DNA of 64,000 nt from the NCBI GenBank assembly GCA_029210325.1, contig JARGPU010000001.1:754126-818125 (forward strand). The letters run 5' to 3'. Source of the DNA: Alcanivoracaceae bacterium. Lineage in GTDB: Bacteria > Pseudomonadota > Gammaproteobacteria > Pseudomonadales > Alcanivoracaceae. The notes under the pieces were generated by a model. That model was not told where the DNA came from, ran no database searches, and worked only from the letters and a program-made list of their open reading frames with translations. The translations under genes and the position numbers were made by a program. Below, in pieces: positions 55,305-63,884 of the stretch; the stretch's first letter is position 1, and each line of letters starts with the position of its first letter.

Positions 55305-56282
55305 ATGAAAACCCGTATCACTGAATTGCTGGGCATCCAGTATCCGATCGTTCAGGGCGGCATGCAGAATGTCGGTTTCGCAGAGTTGGCAGCGGCCGTT
55401 TCCAACGCTGGTGGGCTTGGCATCATCACTGGCCTGAGTCAGCCAACCCCGGAAGATCTGGAAAAGGAAATCAAACGCTGCCGTGAAATGACCGACAAGC
55501 CGTTTGGGGTCAACCTCACCATTCTGCCGACCATTAAGCCAGTGCCCTACGAGGAGTACGCTCGGGTGATCTGCGAGTCTGGCATCAAGGTAGTTGAGAC
55601 GGCCGGCCGTAATCCGGAGCCGTTCTTGCCCGTGTTCAATCAGTACGGTGTCAAGGTCGTGCATAAATGCACCTCGGTGCGTCATGCATTGAAAGCCGAG
55701 AAAGTGGGTGTTGCCGCAGTCAGTGTTGACGGATTCGAGTGTGCTGGTCATCCGGGCGAGGACGACATCCCCAATCTGGTGTTGTTGCCAGCCGCCGCCG
55801 CTGTGCTGAAAATTCCCATGCTGGCTTCGGGTGGTATCGGCACTGGTGCCCAGATGGCCGCCTGCATGGCGTTGGGAGCTGACGGCATTAATATGGGCAC
55901 TCGCTTCCTCGCCACCAAGGAAGCGCCTGTGCATGAAAACATCAAGCGTGCCATCGTTGAGGCCAGTGAGCTGGATACCGCATTGGTTTACCGGCCATTG
56001 AAAAATACCGCCCGTGTTTACAAGAACAAGATAGCGCAGAAGGTTAATGAGATTGAGCGCGAGCAGGGCGCGAATATGCAGTTCGAGCTGATCCGCGATA
56101 TGGTTGCTGGTGTCAAAGGCAAGGTGGCGCTGACCGAGGGCGACATTGATTATGGTGTCTGGACTTCCGGCATGGTGCAGGGCTTGATTCACAGTGTTCC
56201 AAGCTGTGATGAGTTAGTTCGTGAAATCATCCGCGAGTGTCAGGATACCATTCGCAATCGCATGATGGCCTTCCTTGACTGA
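55305..56282 (+). CDS. Nitronate monooxygenase (NMO/2-nitropropane dioxygenase family)
   Basis: 325 residues. The start KTRITELLGIQYPIVQGGMQ is diagnostic for the FMN-dependent NMO family; the FMN phosphate-binding glycines are in LASGGIGTGAQMAACMALGADGINMGTRF and SVDGFECAGHPGE marks class I-like enzymes. It oxidises propionate-3-nitronate or similar nitroalkanes. The ATG at 55305 follows CAGGAGAAG. Monocistronic, ended by a terminator. Confidence 0.93.
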   Translation: MKTRITELLGIQYPIVQGGMQNVGFAELAAAVSNAGGLGIITGLSQPTPEDLEKEIKRCREMTDKPFGVNLTILPTIKPVPYEEYARVICESGIKVVETAGRNPEPFLPVFNQYGVKVVHKCTSVRHALKAEKVGVAAVSVDGFECAGHPGEDDIPNLVLLPAAAAVLKIPMLASGGIGTGAQMAACMALGADGINMGTRFLATKEAPVHENIKRAIVEASELDTALVYRPLKNTARVYKNKIAQKVNEIEREQGANMQFELIRDMVAGVKGKVALTEGDIDYGVWTSGMVQGLIHSVPSCDELVREIIRECQDTIRNRMMAFLD

Positions 56283-56294
56283 TGGGCCAGACAG

Positions 56295-57314
56295 TTAAGC
56301 GAGGGGGCGTTGATCGCCCCCTTTTTGTATCAGGCTTTTGGCCTTGAGCGAATTTCTCGCTATGTTTTTGGCGATTATGCAGCCGGAGCAGGCCAGTGGA
56401 ATGCTCCCGCTATTTAGGTCTTCCTGCATCTTCTCTCGTTGTGCCTGGATTGATCTAACTCCATCGCTGACGCTGCCCAGAGTATGGCGGTCATAATCCT
56501 TAATGTGGCAGCAGGCCACCATTTTTCCATCGGTAGACAGATAGGCACCATTGATAAGCCAGGGACACTGAAAACGCATATCTACGCTTCCATATAATCG
56601 CTCATAGAAGCCGATATGATTCTTATTCTGACGATCTTTCAGTGCGTTATGCAGTGACTTGCTAGAGGCGATTGCCTGCTGGGCAATCTTGCTTGCCTCC
56701 CGGTCAACAATCTCTTCCTGCATATTTTGGTCGTAGATTGCCTGATATTGGGGCATGGTCTGCAGCGCCTGAATGTTGATGCCGCCGTCAAGAGATAGCT
56801 CTTTGTAGAATGCAGGAATGCCTGCTTCCAGTTCGCCGGCGGTGCTGCGTAAAACGGTGACAGAGAGGCCGATCAGAGGAGTGTGCATATTCCGCTCATT
56901 GCGCGCGGCTATCAGATGACGAATGCCACGACGTACTCGATCAAGTTTGCCGCCACGTATGCGCTGAAAGTCCTGATCTTTTGCCGATTCAAGTGATACA
57001 AATATGCGTGCTATGCCATGATCAAGAATCTGTTGAATGTTTTCCTGGGTAAACATAGAACCATTGGTGATCATGGAAACTTCCAGCTGCGGAAACTTCT
57101 CCCGCGCCAGTGCCACCATGTCAAAGAATTCTGGATGTAGAAGAGGCTCGCCCTCCCCTTGTAGTTCCAGCGCCTGTAAACCTTCCACCTGATTGATAAA
57201 GCTGCGAAAGGTATCCAGTGCTATGTCCTGCTGGGGCATGTGTCGACCGACGCAGAATCCGCAGGTGTAGTTGCAGCGGGTAGTAGGTTCAATCTGGGCA
57301 AAGCGGACTTCCAT
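56295..57314 (-). CDS. Radical SAM protein with SPASM-like C-terminal domain
   Basis: 339 residues. The radical SAM motif CNYTCGFC has cysteines at 14, 18 and 21 for the [4Fe-4S] cluster, followed by the QGEGEPLLHPEF SAM-binding loop. The C-terminal region has Cys in QCPWL, VACCHI and LACSGCI, matching a SPASM/Twitch auxiliary-cluster domain. SPASM enzymes mature ribosomal peptides, sugars or enzymes. No small precursor peptide is obvious next to it. Last gene of the leftward cluster, 27 bp after a UGT-type glycosyltransferase gene. Confidence 0.9.
   Translation of the reverse strand: MEVRFAQIEPTTRCNYTCGFCVGRHMPQQDIALDTFRSFINQVEGLQALELQGEGEPLLHPEFFDMVALAREKFPQLEVSMITNGSMFTQENIQQILDHGIARIFVSLESAKDQDFQRIRGGKLDRVRRGIRHLIAARNERNMHTPLIGLSVTVLRSTAGELEAGIPAFYKELSLDGGINIQALQTMPQYQAIYDQNMQEEIVDREASKIAQQAIASSKSLHNALKDRQNKNHIGFYERLYGSVDMRFQCPWLINGAYLSTDGKMVACCHIKDYDRHTLGSVSDGVRSIQAQREKMQEDLNSGSIPLACSGCIIAKNIARNSLKAKSLIQKGGDQRPLA
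56302..56326 (+). terminator. Rho-independent terminator after the nitronate monooxygenase gene
   Basis: AGGGGGCG / CGCCCCCT stem around TTGAT, followed by a T-tract. It lies within the last codons of the convergent radical SAM gene. Confidence 0.9.
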
Positions 57315-57341
57315 GGTGACTCCTGAGCAAGTGGGAATGCT

Positions 57342-58523
57342 CTATTGCATAGCGTCTTCAAGAGCGCTGGCCGCTTGCTCTATTTCACGGTTCTGGTCAA
57401 AGCCAGTATGTTGTCTGGCAAATGCTTGTGCTGCAGCAGTATAGGCAGGTTCAAGGGTCATGGCGTCAAGCGCCTGAGCAATTCGCTGCGGTCGATCCAG
57501 GGTAACCAGCTCACCCGCGCCAAGTGCTTTGACGCATCGGGCGAACATCAACTGTTCCATATACAACGGTAACTGTAGTGTCGGTGTGCCGGCTAGCAGG
57601 AACAGGGCAGTGGTGGAGTGATTGCCATGGAATACACCCAGGTCTGCTTGTTCAGCGAGTGCGCGCAAATCAACCAGCCCATCAAGGAAGTGGCAGCTAT
57701 CACTGGTGAACTGCTGCTGGTGCTGCTTCTCCAGCCCAGCACAGTGGATCAGGGTTGGCATGCCGGAGCGTGACAGCATGGCCAGTACTTTTTCCACACC
57801 GGGGCGTGTGTTCAGGTAAGCAAAAATGCGTTTGCCCTTTCCCTTTGGCCAGTCTGCCTGTTTCTGCTGTTCCGGTACCCAGACACCACTGAAATAAGGA
57901 CCGGCCGGCCGCTGAAAATGATCCAGTTCGGCGAAGGTGGTTAATACCGTATGCCGGGCTTTGCCATATAGATCGCTTATATGTGCAAGGGGAGTGCCAC
58001 GCTGTGCCTGTATAATTTGATTGACGCTATGCAGCAGGGCGGCATCCTCTGCCAGCCTGGCTTCGACCGGCATTTTGCTCTGCATAATGCCAAAGTCCTG
58101 GTTGACCGCCGGGGGGCAGAAGAAGCCGTTGCCCTGCAGTGCGAACGGAATATTAAGAAGGTCACAGGCCACCATGGCGGAGGGAGCGAACTCCAGTACT
58201 GCGGCATCTGGTTTTAGTGGGGCGAGTAAGTCCATCCAGCCGCGCACAGTGGCGGTCAGTTTTTCCGGATTGTTGAAGCCGATATTGCCAAGCAGTTGTG
58301 AGTAGCAGTCGGTGCGAGTCAGCTCCCAGGGTTGGTAACGCACCTGCGGTGCCTGCAACCAGACAACTGGCAGTTCTTTCAGGGCCCGCTGGGCAACAGC
58401 AACATCACGAACAATAAAGGTCAGCCTGTGGCCGCGCCGTAGTAGTGCTTGTGCCAGCATGCGCAGTGGCATGATATGGCCCATGCCATGCCCTAACTCC
58501 CAACCGATTACCCAGTGTGCCAT
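57342..58523 (-). CDS. UGT-type glycosyltransferase, copy 1
   Basis: 393 residues from the ATG at 58523. It has the GT-B N-terminal HGMGHIMPLRMLAQALLRRGH glycine-rich loop and a C-terminal donor-binding segment (FHGNHSTTALFLLAGTPTLQLPL), where the usual HGG is HGN. Best general match is the MGT/CrtX-type family that glycosylates lipophilic aglycones. It is a paralog of the second UGT gene in this cluster and shares its domain plan. Acceptor unknown. Confidence 0.87.
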   Translation of the reverse strand: MAHWVIGWELGHGMGHIMPLRMLAQALLRRGHRLTFIVRDVAVAQRALKELPVVWLQAPQVRYQPWELTRTDCYSQLLGNIGFNNPEKLTATVRGWMDLLAPLKPDAAVLEFAPSAMVACDLLNIPFALQGNGFFCPPAVNQDFGIMQSKMPVEARLAEDAALLHSVNQIIQAQRGTPLAHISDLYGKARHTVLTTFAELDHFQRPAGPYFSGVWVPEQQKQADWPKGKGKRIFAYLNTRPGVEKVLAMLSRSGMPTLIHCAGLEKQHQQQFTSDSCHFLDGLVDLRALAEQADLGVFHGNHSTTALFLLAGTPTLQLPLYMEQLMFARCVKALGAGELVTLDRPQRIAQALDAMTLEPAYTAAAQAFARQHTGFDQNREIEQAASALEDAMQ

Positions 58524-58543
58524 GTGCTCTCTCTGAAAATGCA

Positions 58544-58569
58544 AAGCGCCCTCACGAGGGAGGGCGCTT
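58544..58569 (-). terminator. Terminator-like hairpin after the FG-GAP gene
   Basis: AAGCGCCCT / AGGGCGCTT 9-bp stem, followed on the minus strand by TTTGCATTTT. It would partly separate the FG-GAP gene from the downstream UGT-radical SAM pair. Confidence 0.6.
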
Positions 58570-58596
58570 CGGTTTTGCCAGGTAACCCCGAAAAAG

Positions 58597-59811
58597 TTAC
58601 TTCCGGCGTCTGAACAGCAACAGTATTCCGGCCAGCAGTGAGGCGCCGCCAAGACTGCCGAGGAAGTCATTGTTACTATCTGACTTCTCTTTGTTAACGA
58701 ATACTCGGATCTCCTGCTCATCGGCCGCTACTGCACGCGTGGCCACCGGTCCTTCAGGGATGACGACAGGAGGAGCCAGCTCGACAACAATCAGGTCTGA
58801 TCGGCCATCGCCATTCACGTCAGCAAAGCTCGGTGAGGCCCAGCCACGAGAGGTCACGTCAATGCTGCCAGAGGTGTTCTCCAGTTCGACGAAGTCGGCT
58901 GTTGAGGCGGTCCCTTCATTGACAAACACCCGCAGCGGGGCGGCATCAACCGTGCCCATTACCAGATCCAGATCGCCGTCGTCGTCGACATCGTGCAGCA
59001 CGATTGGCGCACCGTAATAAGGAGAAGTGAGGCCCAGCGGGAAAGTATCATCGATAACTTCATTGAACTGGAACACGCCGTAACCACTCGTGCCATCGTT
59101 GCTATACCGGCGCAGTGTGCCTGCATCAACAACAACCAGATCAGCATCGCTGTCGTTATCCAAATCGCCAGCGGCAATAGATGACGCCATGCCGTATGCA
59201 GAGGCGGTGGGGGCAATGGTCACGCCATAGAATGAGTTGGCAAAGTTGCCATTACCATCATTGCCACTCTCGTAGGTTTCGTATACATCAACGCCAGTTA
59301 CTACACCATAAGGGTCCGTATTGACCTGGCCAAAGGTTACCTGATACGACGAGCTGGTGTAGTCCTGGCCACCCAAGAAGTCCAGATCGCCATCGCCGTC
59401 CACATCGGCAGCGGATACCGGGTGTCCGTAATAGCTATTGTAGTCGCCAGCGAACGGGTTGACGGTAATGTTGTCGCCGGTGCCGTAGCCACCGCCGCCG
59501 TATTCACTGTCAGAAACTTGCGTGAAGGCAGCCTCGGAGGCTGAACCGGTGTTCTCCCAAACGCTGGTGTCACCGTAACCGCTGTAGGGGAAGGAGTCGT
59601 CCTGAGACTGGTGGAAGATCACGGCATCCAGATCGGAATCGCCGTCGAGATCCATCATCACCAAAGACGGCCGAGAACCAGAAGAGGTGATGGCGCTAAA
59701 AGGGTTCTCTCCAGTGATTTCGACAAAATTTGCGTAGGCCAGAGAGGCTCCGCCGATGGCCAGACTGGCGGCAACGGCCTGAGCCAGACGCTTGCGCTGA
59801 AATTGCTTCAT
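58597..59811 (-). CDS. Secreted FG-GAP/VCBS-repeat protein with C-terminal sorting tail
   Basis: 404 residues. A signal peptide (AQAVAASLAIGGASLAYAN) is followed by at least five FG-GAP-type calcium loops (MDLDGDSDLDAVIF, VDGDGDLDF, LDNDSDADLVVV, VDDDGDLDLVMG, VNGDGRSDLIVV), predicting an integrin-alpha-like beta-propeller. The end, SLGGASLLAGILLLFRRRK, is a Gly-Gly, hydrophobic helix, Arg/Lys tail of the GlyGly-CTERM type cleaved by rhombosortase. Export and surface attachment are therefore likely. It lies between the Tat-exported GMC oxidoreductase and UGT genes, suggesting it is a surface or carrier protein of the cluster. Confidence 0.85.
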   Translation of the reverse strand: MKQFQRKRLAQAVAASLAIGGASLAYANFVEITGENPFSAITSSGSRPSLVMMDLDGDSDLDAVIFHQSQDDSFPYSGYGDTSVWENTGSASEAAFTQVSDSEYGGGGYGTGDNITVNPFAGDYNSYYGHPVSAADVDGDGDLDFLGGQDYTSSSYQVTFGQVNTDPYGVVTGVDVYETYESGNDGNGNFANSFYGVTIAPTASAYGMASSIAAGDLDNDSDADLVVVDAGTLRRYSNDGTSGYGVFQFNEVIDDTFPLGLTSPYYGAPIVLHDVDDDGDLDLVMGTVDAAPLRVFVNEGTASTADFVELENTSGSIDVTSRGWASPSFADVNGDGRSDLIVVELAPPVVIPEGPVATRAVAADEQEIRVFVNKEKSDSNNDFLGSLGGASLLAGILLLFRRRK

Positions 59812-59947
59812 GTGGGGGATCCTTGTGTTGATGGGTTATTTTGGCCGCTGATCTACTATGGCCACGGGAAAAAAGCGTGACGGTAGCTGCTGCGTTCAGT
59901 AACTAATACTAGACAGATAAGACAGGGATGTGAACCGGTTCCGGTCT

Positions 59948-61387
59948 TCACGTGGCGCTATTAGTCAGATGATCTGCAAGCCGCTGGGCCAGAGCTGTCA
60001 GAATCAGGGTCGGCGGCACAGTGGTGCTGGTTGGAAATACACTGCTGCCGGCGATATACAGGTTGTCCGTGCCCCACACACGCAGGTCTGTGTTGACCAC
60101 GCCGTCAGCCGGGTCCATGGCCATCCGGGTTGCCCCGCACAGGTGGTGAGATGAGTGCCGGAACGGGCTGGCCGAGTCGATGCTACCGAGCTGCTCAGCC
60201 AAAGTGCGTTGCAGGCGTTGGCCCAGGGCAATGCTGGCCTTGTCCAGATCTGTCAGGCGGTAGTGCATTTTCGGCAGTGGATCGCCCAGAGCATCTTTGG
60301 CGTTGCCGCGGACGATGCGGTTGCTATGCTCCGGGGCCTGCTCAAACAGGCTTTCTATCAAGGTGTATTCACGCCCCTCCGCTCCGGGTATCAGGCCAAC
60401 ACGCAGGAGTGTTCCGCCGAGGCCGTGGTGCGCCTTATCGAACAGCATATCGCGGACATGAAGGTGGGTTTCAGCGGCTCCATCTGGTAGCAGGGGTTTG
60501 TCACGGTGGCCGTAGAGCCGTAGTCCCGGGTGATCCATAAAGCCGGCGCCGAGCCAGTCGCTGTGATTGCCGATGCCCTCGGCAGCACTATTCCAAAGCA
60601 GTTTCGGCGTCTGGATGCCGCCGCCACAGACAATGATGACCCCGGCCTCGACAGTGAATGCCTTGCCTTGCTGGTCGACACATTCGAGCTTCCGAGCCCG
60701 CTGGCCATCCATCATTATTCGCCGGACTGTGGTGCCGGGGTGAATGGCTACGGTTTTCAGCGCCGCGACCCGGTCCACTTCGCCGTGTTTCAGCAGGCGC
60801 AGCGCGTCGATGCTTGAGCGATTAAACATACCGTAGGCGCCGGCCTCAAGGATCTGGTAATCGGGCTGCAAAAAAGCCCGTAATGGGGCACTGCTTTCAA
60901 TATAGGGGTTGAGTGGCAGGTCGGGGTTGTTGGCCGGGTCCGCCGGCCGGATCCGCAGCCAAGCTTCGGCGCTGGCCAGCCAGGGACGTAACTGCGCTGG
61001 GGTAATCGGCCAGTCGACACCATATCCCCGCTGGCTGGCGGACATAAGCTCAATATCATGGGGGCGTGGCGAGTGGCTTTGCCAAAGGTTGGTGGTGCCG
61101 CCAAGCATGCGCTGGGTGGCCCAGCCAAACTTGTATGACAGGCCCCATCGGCCGGGCTCAACATTATGCATGGCCTGTAGTGCTTCACTCTGTTGGCGTA
61201 GCCCGCCTTCCAGAACTACTACCTGCTTGCCTGCCTGAGCTAATTTATCCGCCAGTGCGATGCCTGCTGGCCCCGAGCCAACGATGGCATATTCGGTGAT
61301 AACTTTGCGACTACACCCGGCGATGCTGACAAACGGTGACACGGCTAAAGCCATGGCGCTGTTGCGTAGGAACTCGCGTCGATTCAT
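59948..61387 (-). CDS. Tat-exported GMC-family FAD oxidoreductase
   Basis: 479 residues. A twin-arginine signal (NRREFLRNSAMALAVSPFVSIAGC) also has a lipobox-like SIAGC. The FAD Rossmann motif VGSGPAGIALADKLAQ follows, then LGGTTNLWQSHSPRP, SSHHLCGATRMAMDP with the active-site His region and FPTSTTVPPTLILTALA at the end. GMC enzymes oxidise alcohols, sugars or sterols. Its first base overlaps the stop of the upstream UGT gene (TGATG), so both are translated together. Confidence 0.88.
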   Translation of the reverse strand: MNRREFLRNSAMALAVSPFVSIAGCSRKVITEYAIVGSGPAGIALADKLAQAGKQVVVLEGGLRQQSEALQAMHNVEPGRWGLSYKFGWATQRMLGGTTNLWQSHSPRPHDIELMSASQRGYGVDWPITPAQLRPWLASAEAWLRIRPADPANNPDLPLNPYIESSAPLRAFLQPDYQILEAGAYGMFNRSSIDALRLLKHGEVDRVAALKTVAIHPGTTVRRIMMDGQRARKLECVDQQGKAFTVEAGVIIVCGGGIQTPKLLWNSAAEGIGNHSDWLGAGFMDHPGLRLYGHRDKPLLPDGAAETHLHVRDMLFDKAHHGLGGTLLRVGLIPGAEGREYTLIESLFEQAPEHSNRIVRGNAKDALGDPLPKMHYRLTDLDKASIALGQRLQRTLAEQLGSIDSASPFRHSSHHLCGATRMAMDPADGVVNTDLRVWGTDNLYIAGSSVFPTSTTVPPTLILTALAQRLADHLTNSAT

Positions 61388-62559
61388 CAGAGCAGCTCTT
61401 CTGTGGCGGTCACCATGTAGGCGACACTGTCCTGATAATCAAAGCCCTGATAGCGCTGTGACACTTCCATGCTGGTGCGCTTTTGCTCCGGGTTGTTGAT
61501 CAGTGACTCCAGCATCGGCCGGATTTTCTTCGGCTGGTTTCGGAACAGGGCAGTGCCCAAATTGGAGGCAATAATGCGCCGACAGCAGCCTTCATGTTCC
61601 TGATGCAAAGGCAAGCCGAGCATGGGTACTCCAGCCAGCAGAGCTGCCGCCGCGGTACCGTGGTTGCCATTAAATGCCAGCAGTGCAGATTGCTCCATCA
61701 GGGCGCGCATATTCTGCCGCTGGCTGACAAAGCGGATATTGCTGCTTTGATGTCGCCTGAGAATGGCCGGGTCTACCCGATCGGGAAACATCAGCAGTGA
61801 AAGATCCATATCGTTCACGGTTTGCAGAAACTGATCAATTGCCGGGAAAGGTTTGAGGTAGGCGAAAACCTTTTGCTTGCCGGCTGCGGGCCACTCGGGC
61901 TCCTCTCCGTCGCTGGGTACATTGGCACCAAGGTAGCGCAGCCCTGTTCGTGGGCCGAGGTGATCAATCTCCTCGAAGGTAAGCAGAAATTTTTTCTCTA
62001 CCCGGTTATACAGATCTGCCAGCATGCATAGTGGTGTGCCGCCGTCCTGTTCGATCAGGGCATTGAAGTGTGGCAGCAGGACATCCTCGCGAACGATATT
62101 GGGCGCTGCCTCAAATCCGGGAAATAAAACTGGCCGGCGCTCTGGAGGCAGGGAGAAACCAGTGCCGGTATGAATGGCAGGAATGGACAGTGCGCGGGCC
62201 ATTAGCAGGGCGCCGGGACTATGATCGGCAATTAGCACGTCGGGCTTTAGCAGCGCGGCCAATTGGCGCCAGGCATGGTGTCGGCCTTGCAGGCTGTCCA
62301 GATCAAGAAAGCCATTCATTGCCAATAAATCAGCGGCCCCCTCTGCCGGTCGGCCAAGGCTATAGCGCCGGTCTGCGACCATAGGTGCTTGTACGATGGT
62401 TGTCGCAACATGGCCAAGTGCAGCCCGTGCGCTACGCAAATCAGTTGCTGCCACTAGCAGTTGGTGACCGTTCTCGACCAGCCTTTCAAGCACTGGCCTC
62501 ATCGGCATCAGGTGGCCGAGACCCTCACCCATTTCCCAGGTAAACAGTATTCTGGCCAT
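61387..62559 (-). CDS. UGT-type glycosyltransferase, copy 2
   Basis: 390 residues. GEGLGHLMPMRPVLERLVENGH opens the GT-B fold, and FNGNHGTAAAALLAGVPMLGLPL is the donor site, again with GNH in place of the usual HGG-type signature. It is related to the other UGT of the cluster (57342-58523). First gene of the leftward cluster, starting 14 bp after the helicase stop on the same strand. It is coupled to the GMC gene by a one-base overlap. Confidence 0.87.
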   Translation of the reverse strand: MARILFTWEMGEGLGHLMPMRPVLERLVENGHQLLVAATDLRSARAALGHVATTIVQAPMVADRRYSLGRPAEGAADLLAMNGFLDLDSLQGRHHAWRQLAALLKPDVLIADHSPGALLMARALSIPAIHTGTGFSLPPERRPVLFPGFEAAPNIVREDVLLPHFNALIEQDGGTPLCMLADLYNRVEKKFLLTFEEIDHLGPRTGLRYLGANVPSDGEEPEWPAAGKQKVFAYLKPFPAIDQFLQTVNDMDLSLLMFPDRVDPAILRRHQSSNIRFVSQRQNMRALMEQSALLAFNGNHGTAAAALLAGVPMLGLPLHQEHEGCCRRIIASNLGTALFRNQPKKIRPMLESLINNPEQKRTSMEVSQRYQGFDYQDSVAYMVTATEELL

Positions 62560-62573
62560 AGACAGCTGCCTTG

Positions 62574-63884
62574 TTACTTTTTCTTCTTGAGCGGCGCCAT
62601 GCCACCAGGATTCGCTACTGCGGGTGCTTTCGGTTTGCGTGCTGGCTTTTTGGCCGGTTTGCCCTTGCTCTTCGCCGCATGGCTATCTTTTTTCTTTTTC
62701 TTGGCGCCTACAGTTTTACCGGACGCCTTCAGTTTTTTCGGGCCTTGAAAACTGCCCTTAAGCTCCTTGATAACCCGCAGCTCGAACTTTTGCTTTAGAT
62801 AGCGTTCGATGCTCGCCATCAGATTCCATTCGTTGGTCAGCACAAAAGAAATGGCCAGACCACTAGCGCCGGCGCGACCGGTGCGGCCGATGCGGTGAAT
62901 ATAGTCGTCACCGCTACGGGGCATATCAAAGTTAATCACTAGATCAAGGCCGCCAACATCTATGCCCCGAGCGGCCACATCGGTGGCCACCAGTACATCG
63001 ATATCGCCATTGCGTAATCGGTCCATGGCCTGCTTGCGATCTTTCTGGTCTTTCTCACCATGCAGCACGTAGCTGCGGATATTCGATGCCACCATCACGC
63101 CGCCTAAACGATCGGCCTGGACGCGTGTGTTAGTGAAGATAATAGCCTTGCGATATTCCTCGTGGGCGAGCAGCCATTGCAGCAAGCGCTCTTTGTGGCT
63201 GATATCGTCGGCGGTGATGATTTGCTGGCCGATGTGGATATCCAGCGAACGAACATCATCAAGGGTTAGCTGTTCCGGTTCACGAAGAACCTGCTGGGCA
63301 ACATGATCAAGGCCCGGGCCACCGCTGGTGGCAGAGAACAGCAGGGTTTGCCGTTCGGCATTACACAGGCTGGCCAGCTTGAGCACATCTTCGGCAAAGC
63401 CCATGTCGAGCATGCGGTCGGCTTCGTCCAGCACCAGCACTTCAAGATCGCCCAGTTCCAGATGACCGGCGTTGAAATGCTCGATCATGCGTCCCGGCGT
63501 GCCAATCAGGATGTCCGGGTTGCGTCGCATGCGTGACGCCTGAATGCGGAAGTCTTCACCGCCGGTGACAAGCTCGGCCTTGATAAAGGTGTAGCGGGCA
63601 AATTGGGTAACCTGCTTGAGCGTCTGCTGGGCTAATTCACGGGTAGGTAGCAGGATCAGCGCACGGGTGGCGGTGCGCGGTTTTGGGTCGCCATATAGCT
63701 TGTGCAGCATGGGTAGCAGGAAAGCAGCGGTTTTTCCCGAGCCAGTGCGGGCAATGGCGCGCAGGTCGCGATTATTCATAATCACCGGGATGGCGGCTTG
63801 CTGGACCGGTGTCGGCTCATTGAAGCCAAGTTCGGTAACGACGCGCAGCAGGCGCTCATGCAGGGCAAAATCGGTAAATATCAT
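62574..63884 (-). CDS. DEAD-box ATP-dependent RNA helicase
   Basis: About 436 residues from the ATG at 63884. All helicase motifs are present: Q-motif GFNEPTPVQ, ARTGSGKT, PTRELA, TPGR, DEAD, SAT, and HRIGRTGRAG. The C-terminal tail is Lys/Ala/Pro-rich (KKKKKD and KPAKKPARKPK), for RNA binding. It belongs near the SrmB/RhlE/DbpA groups but cannot be assigned to one by eye. Probably acts in ribosome assembly or mRNA turnover. Upstream sequence to the window end shows nothing more. Confidence 0.92.
   Translation of the reverse strand: MIFTDFALHERLLRVVTELGFNEPTPVQQAAIPVIMNNRDLRAIARTGSGKTAAFLLPMLHKLYGDPKPRTATRALILLPTRELAQQTLKQVTQFARYTFIKAELVTGGEDFRIQASRMRRNPDILIGTPGRMIEHFNAGHLELGDLEVLVLDEADRMLDMGFAEDVLKLASLCNAERQTLLFSATSGGPGLDHVAQQVLREPEQLTLDDVRSLDIHIGQQIITADDISHKERLLQWLLAHEEYRKAIIFTNTRVQADRLGGVMVASNIRSYVLHGEKDQKDRKQAMDRLRNGDIDVLVATDVAARGIDVGGLDLVINFDMPRSGDDYIHRIGRTGRAGASGLAISFVLTNEWNLMASIERYLKQKFELRVIKELKGSFQGPKKLKASGKTVGAKKKKKDSHAAKSKGKPAKKPARKPKAPAVANPGGMAPLKKKK

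Noticed and set aside
55218-56192. Long antisense open frame (324 codons) over the nitronate monooxygenase gene
   Set aside because: The plus strand encodes a complete, motif-rich enzyme; the antisense translation has no recognisable domain and is explained by GC-rich codon use.
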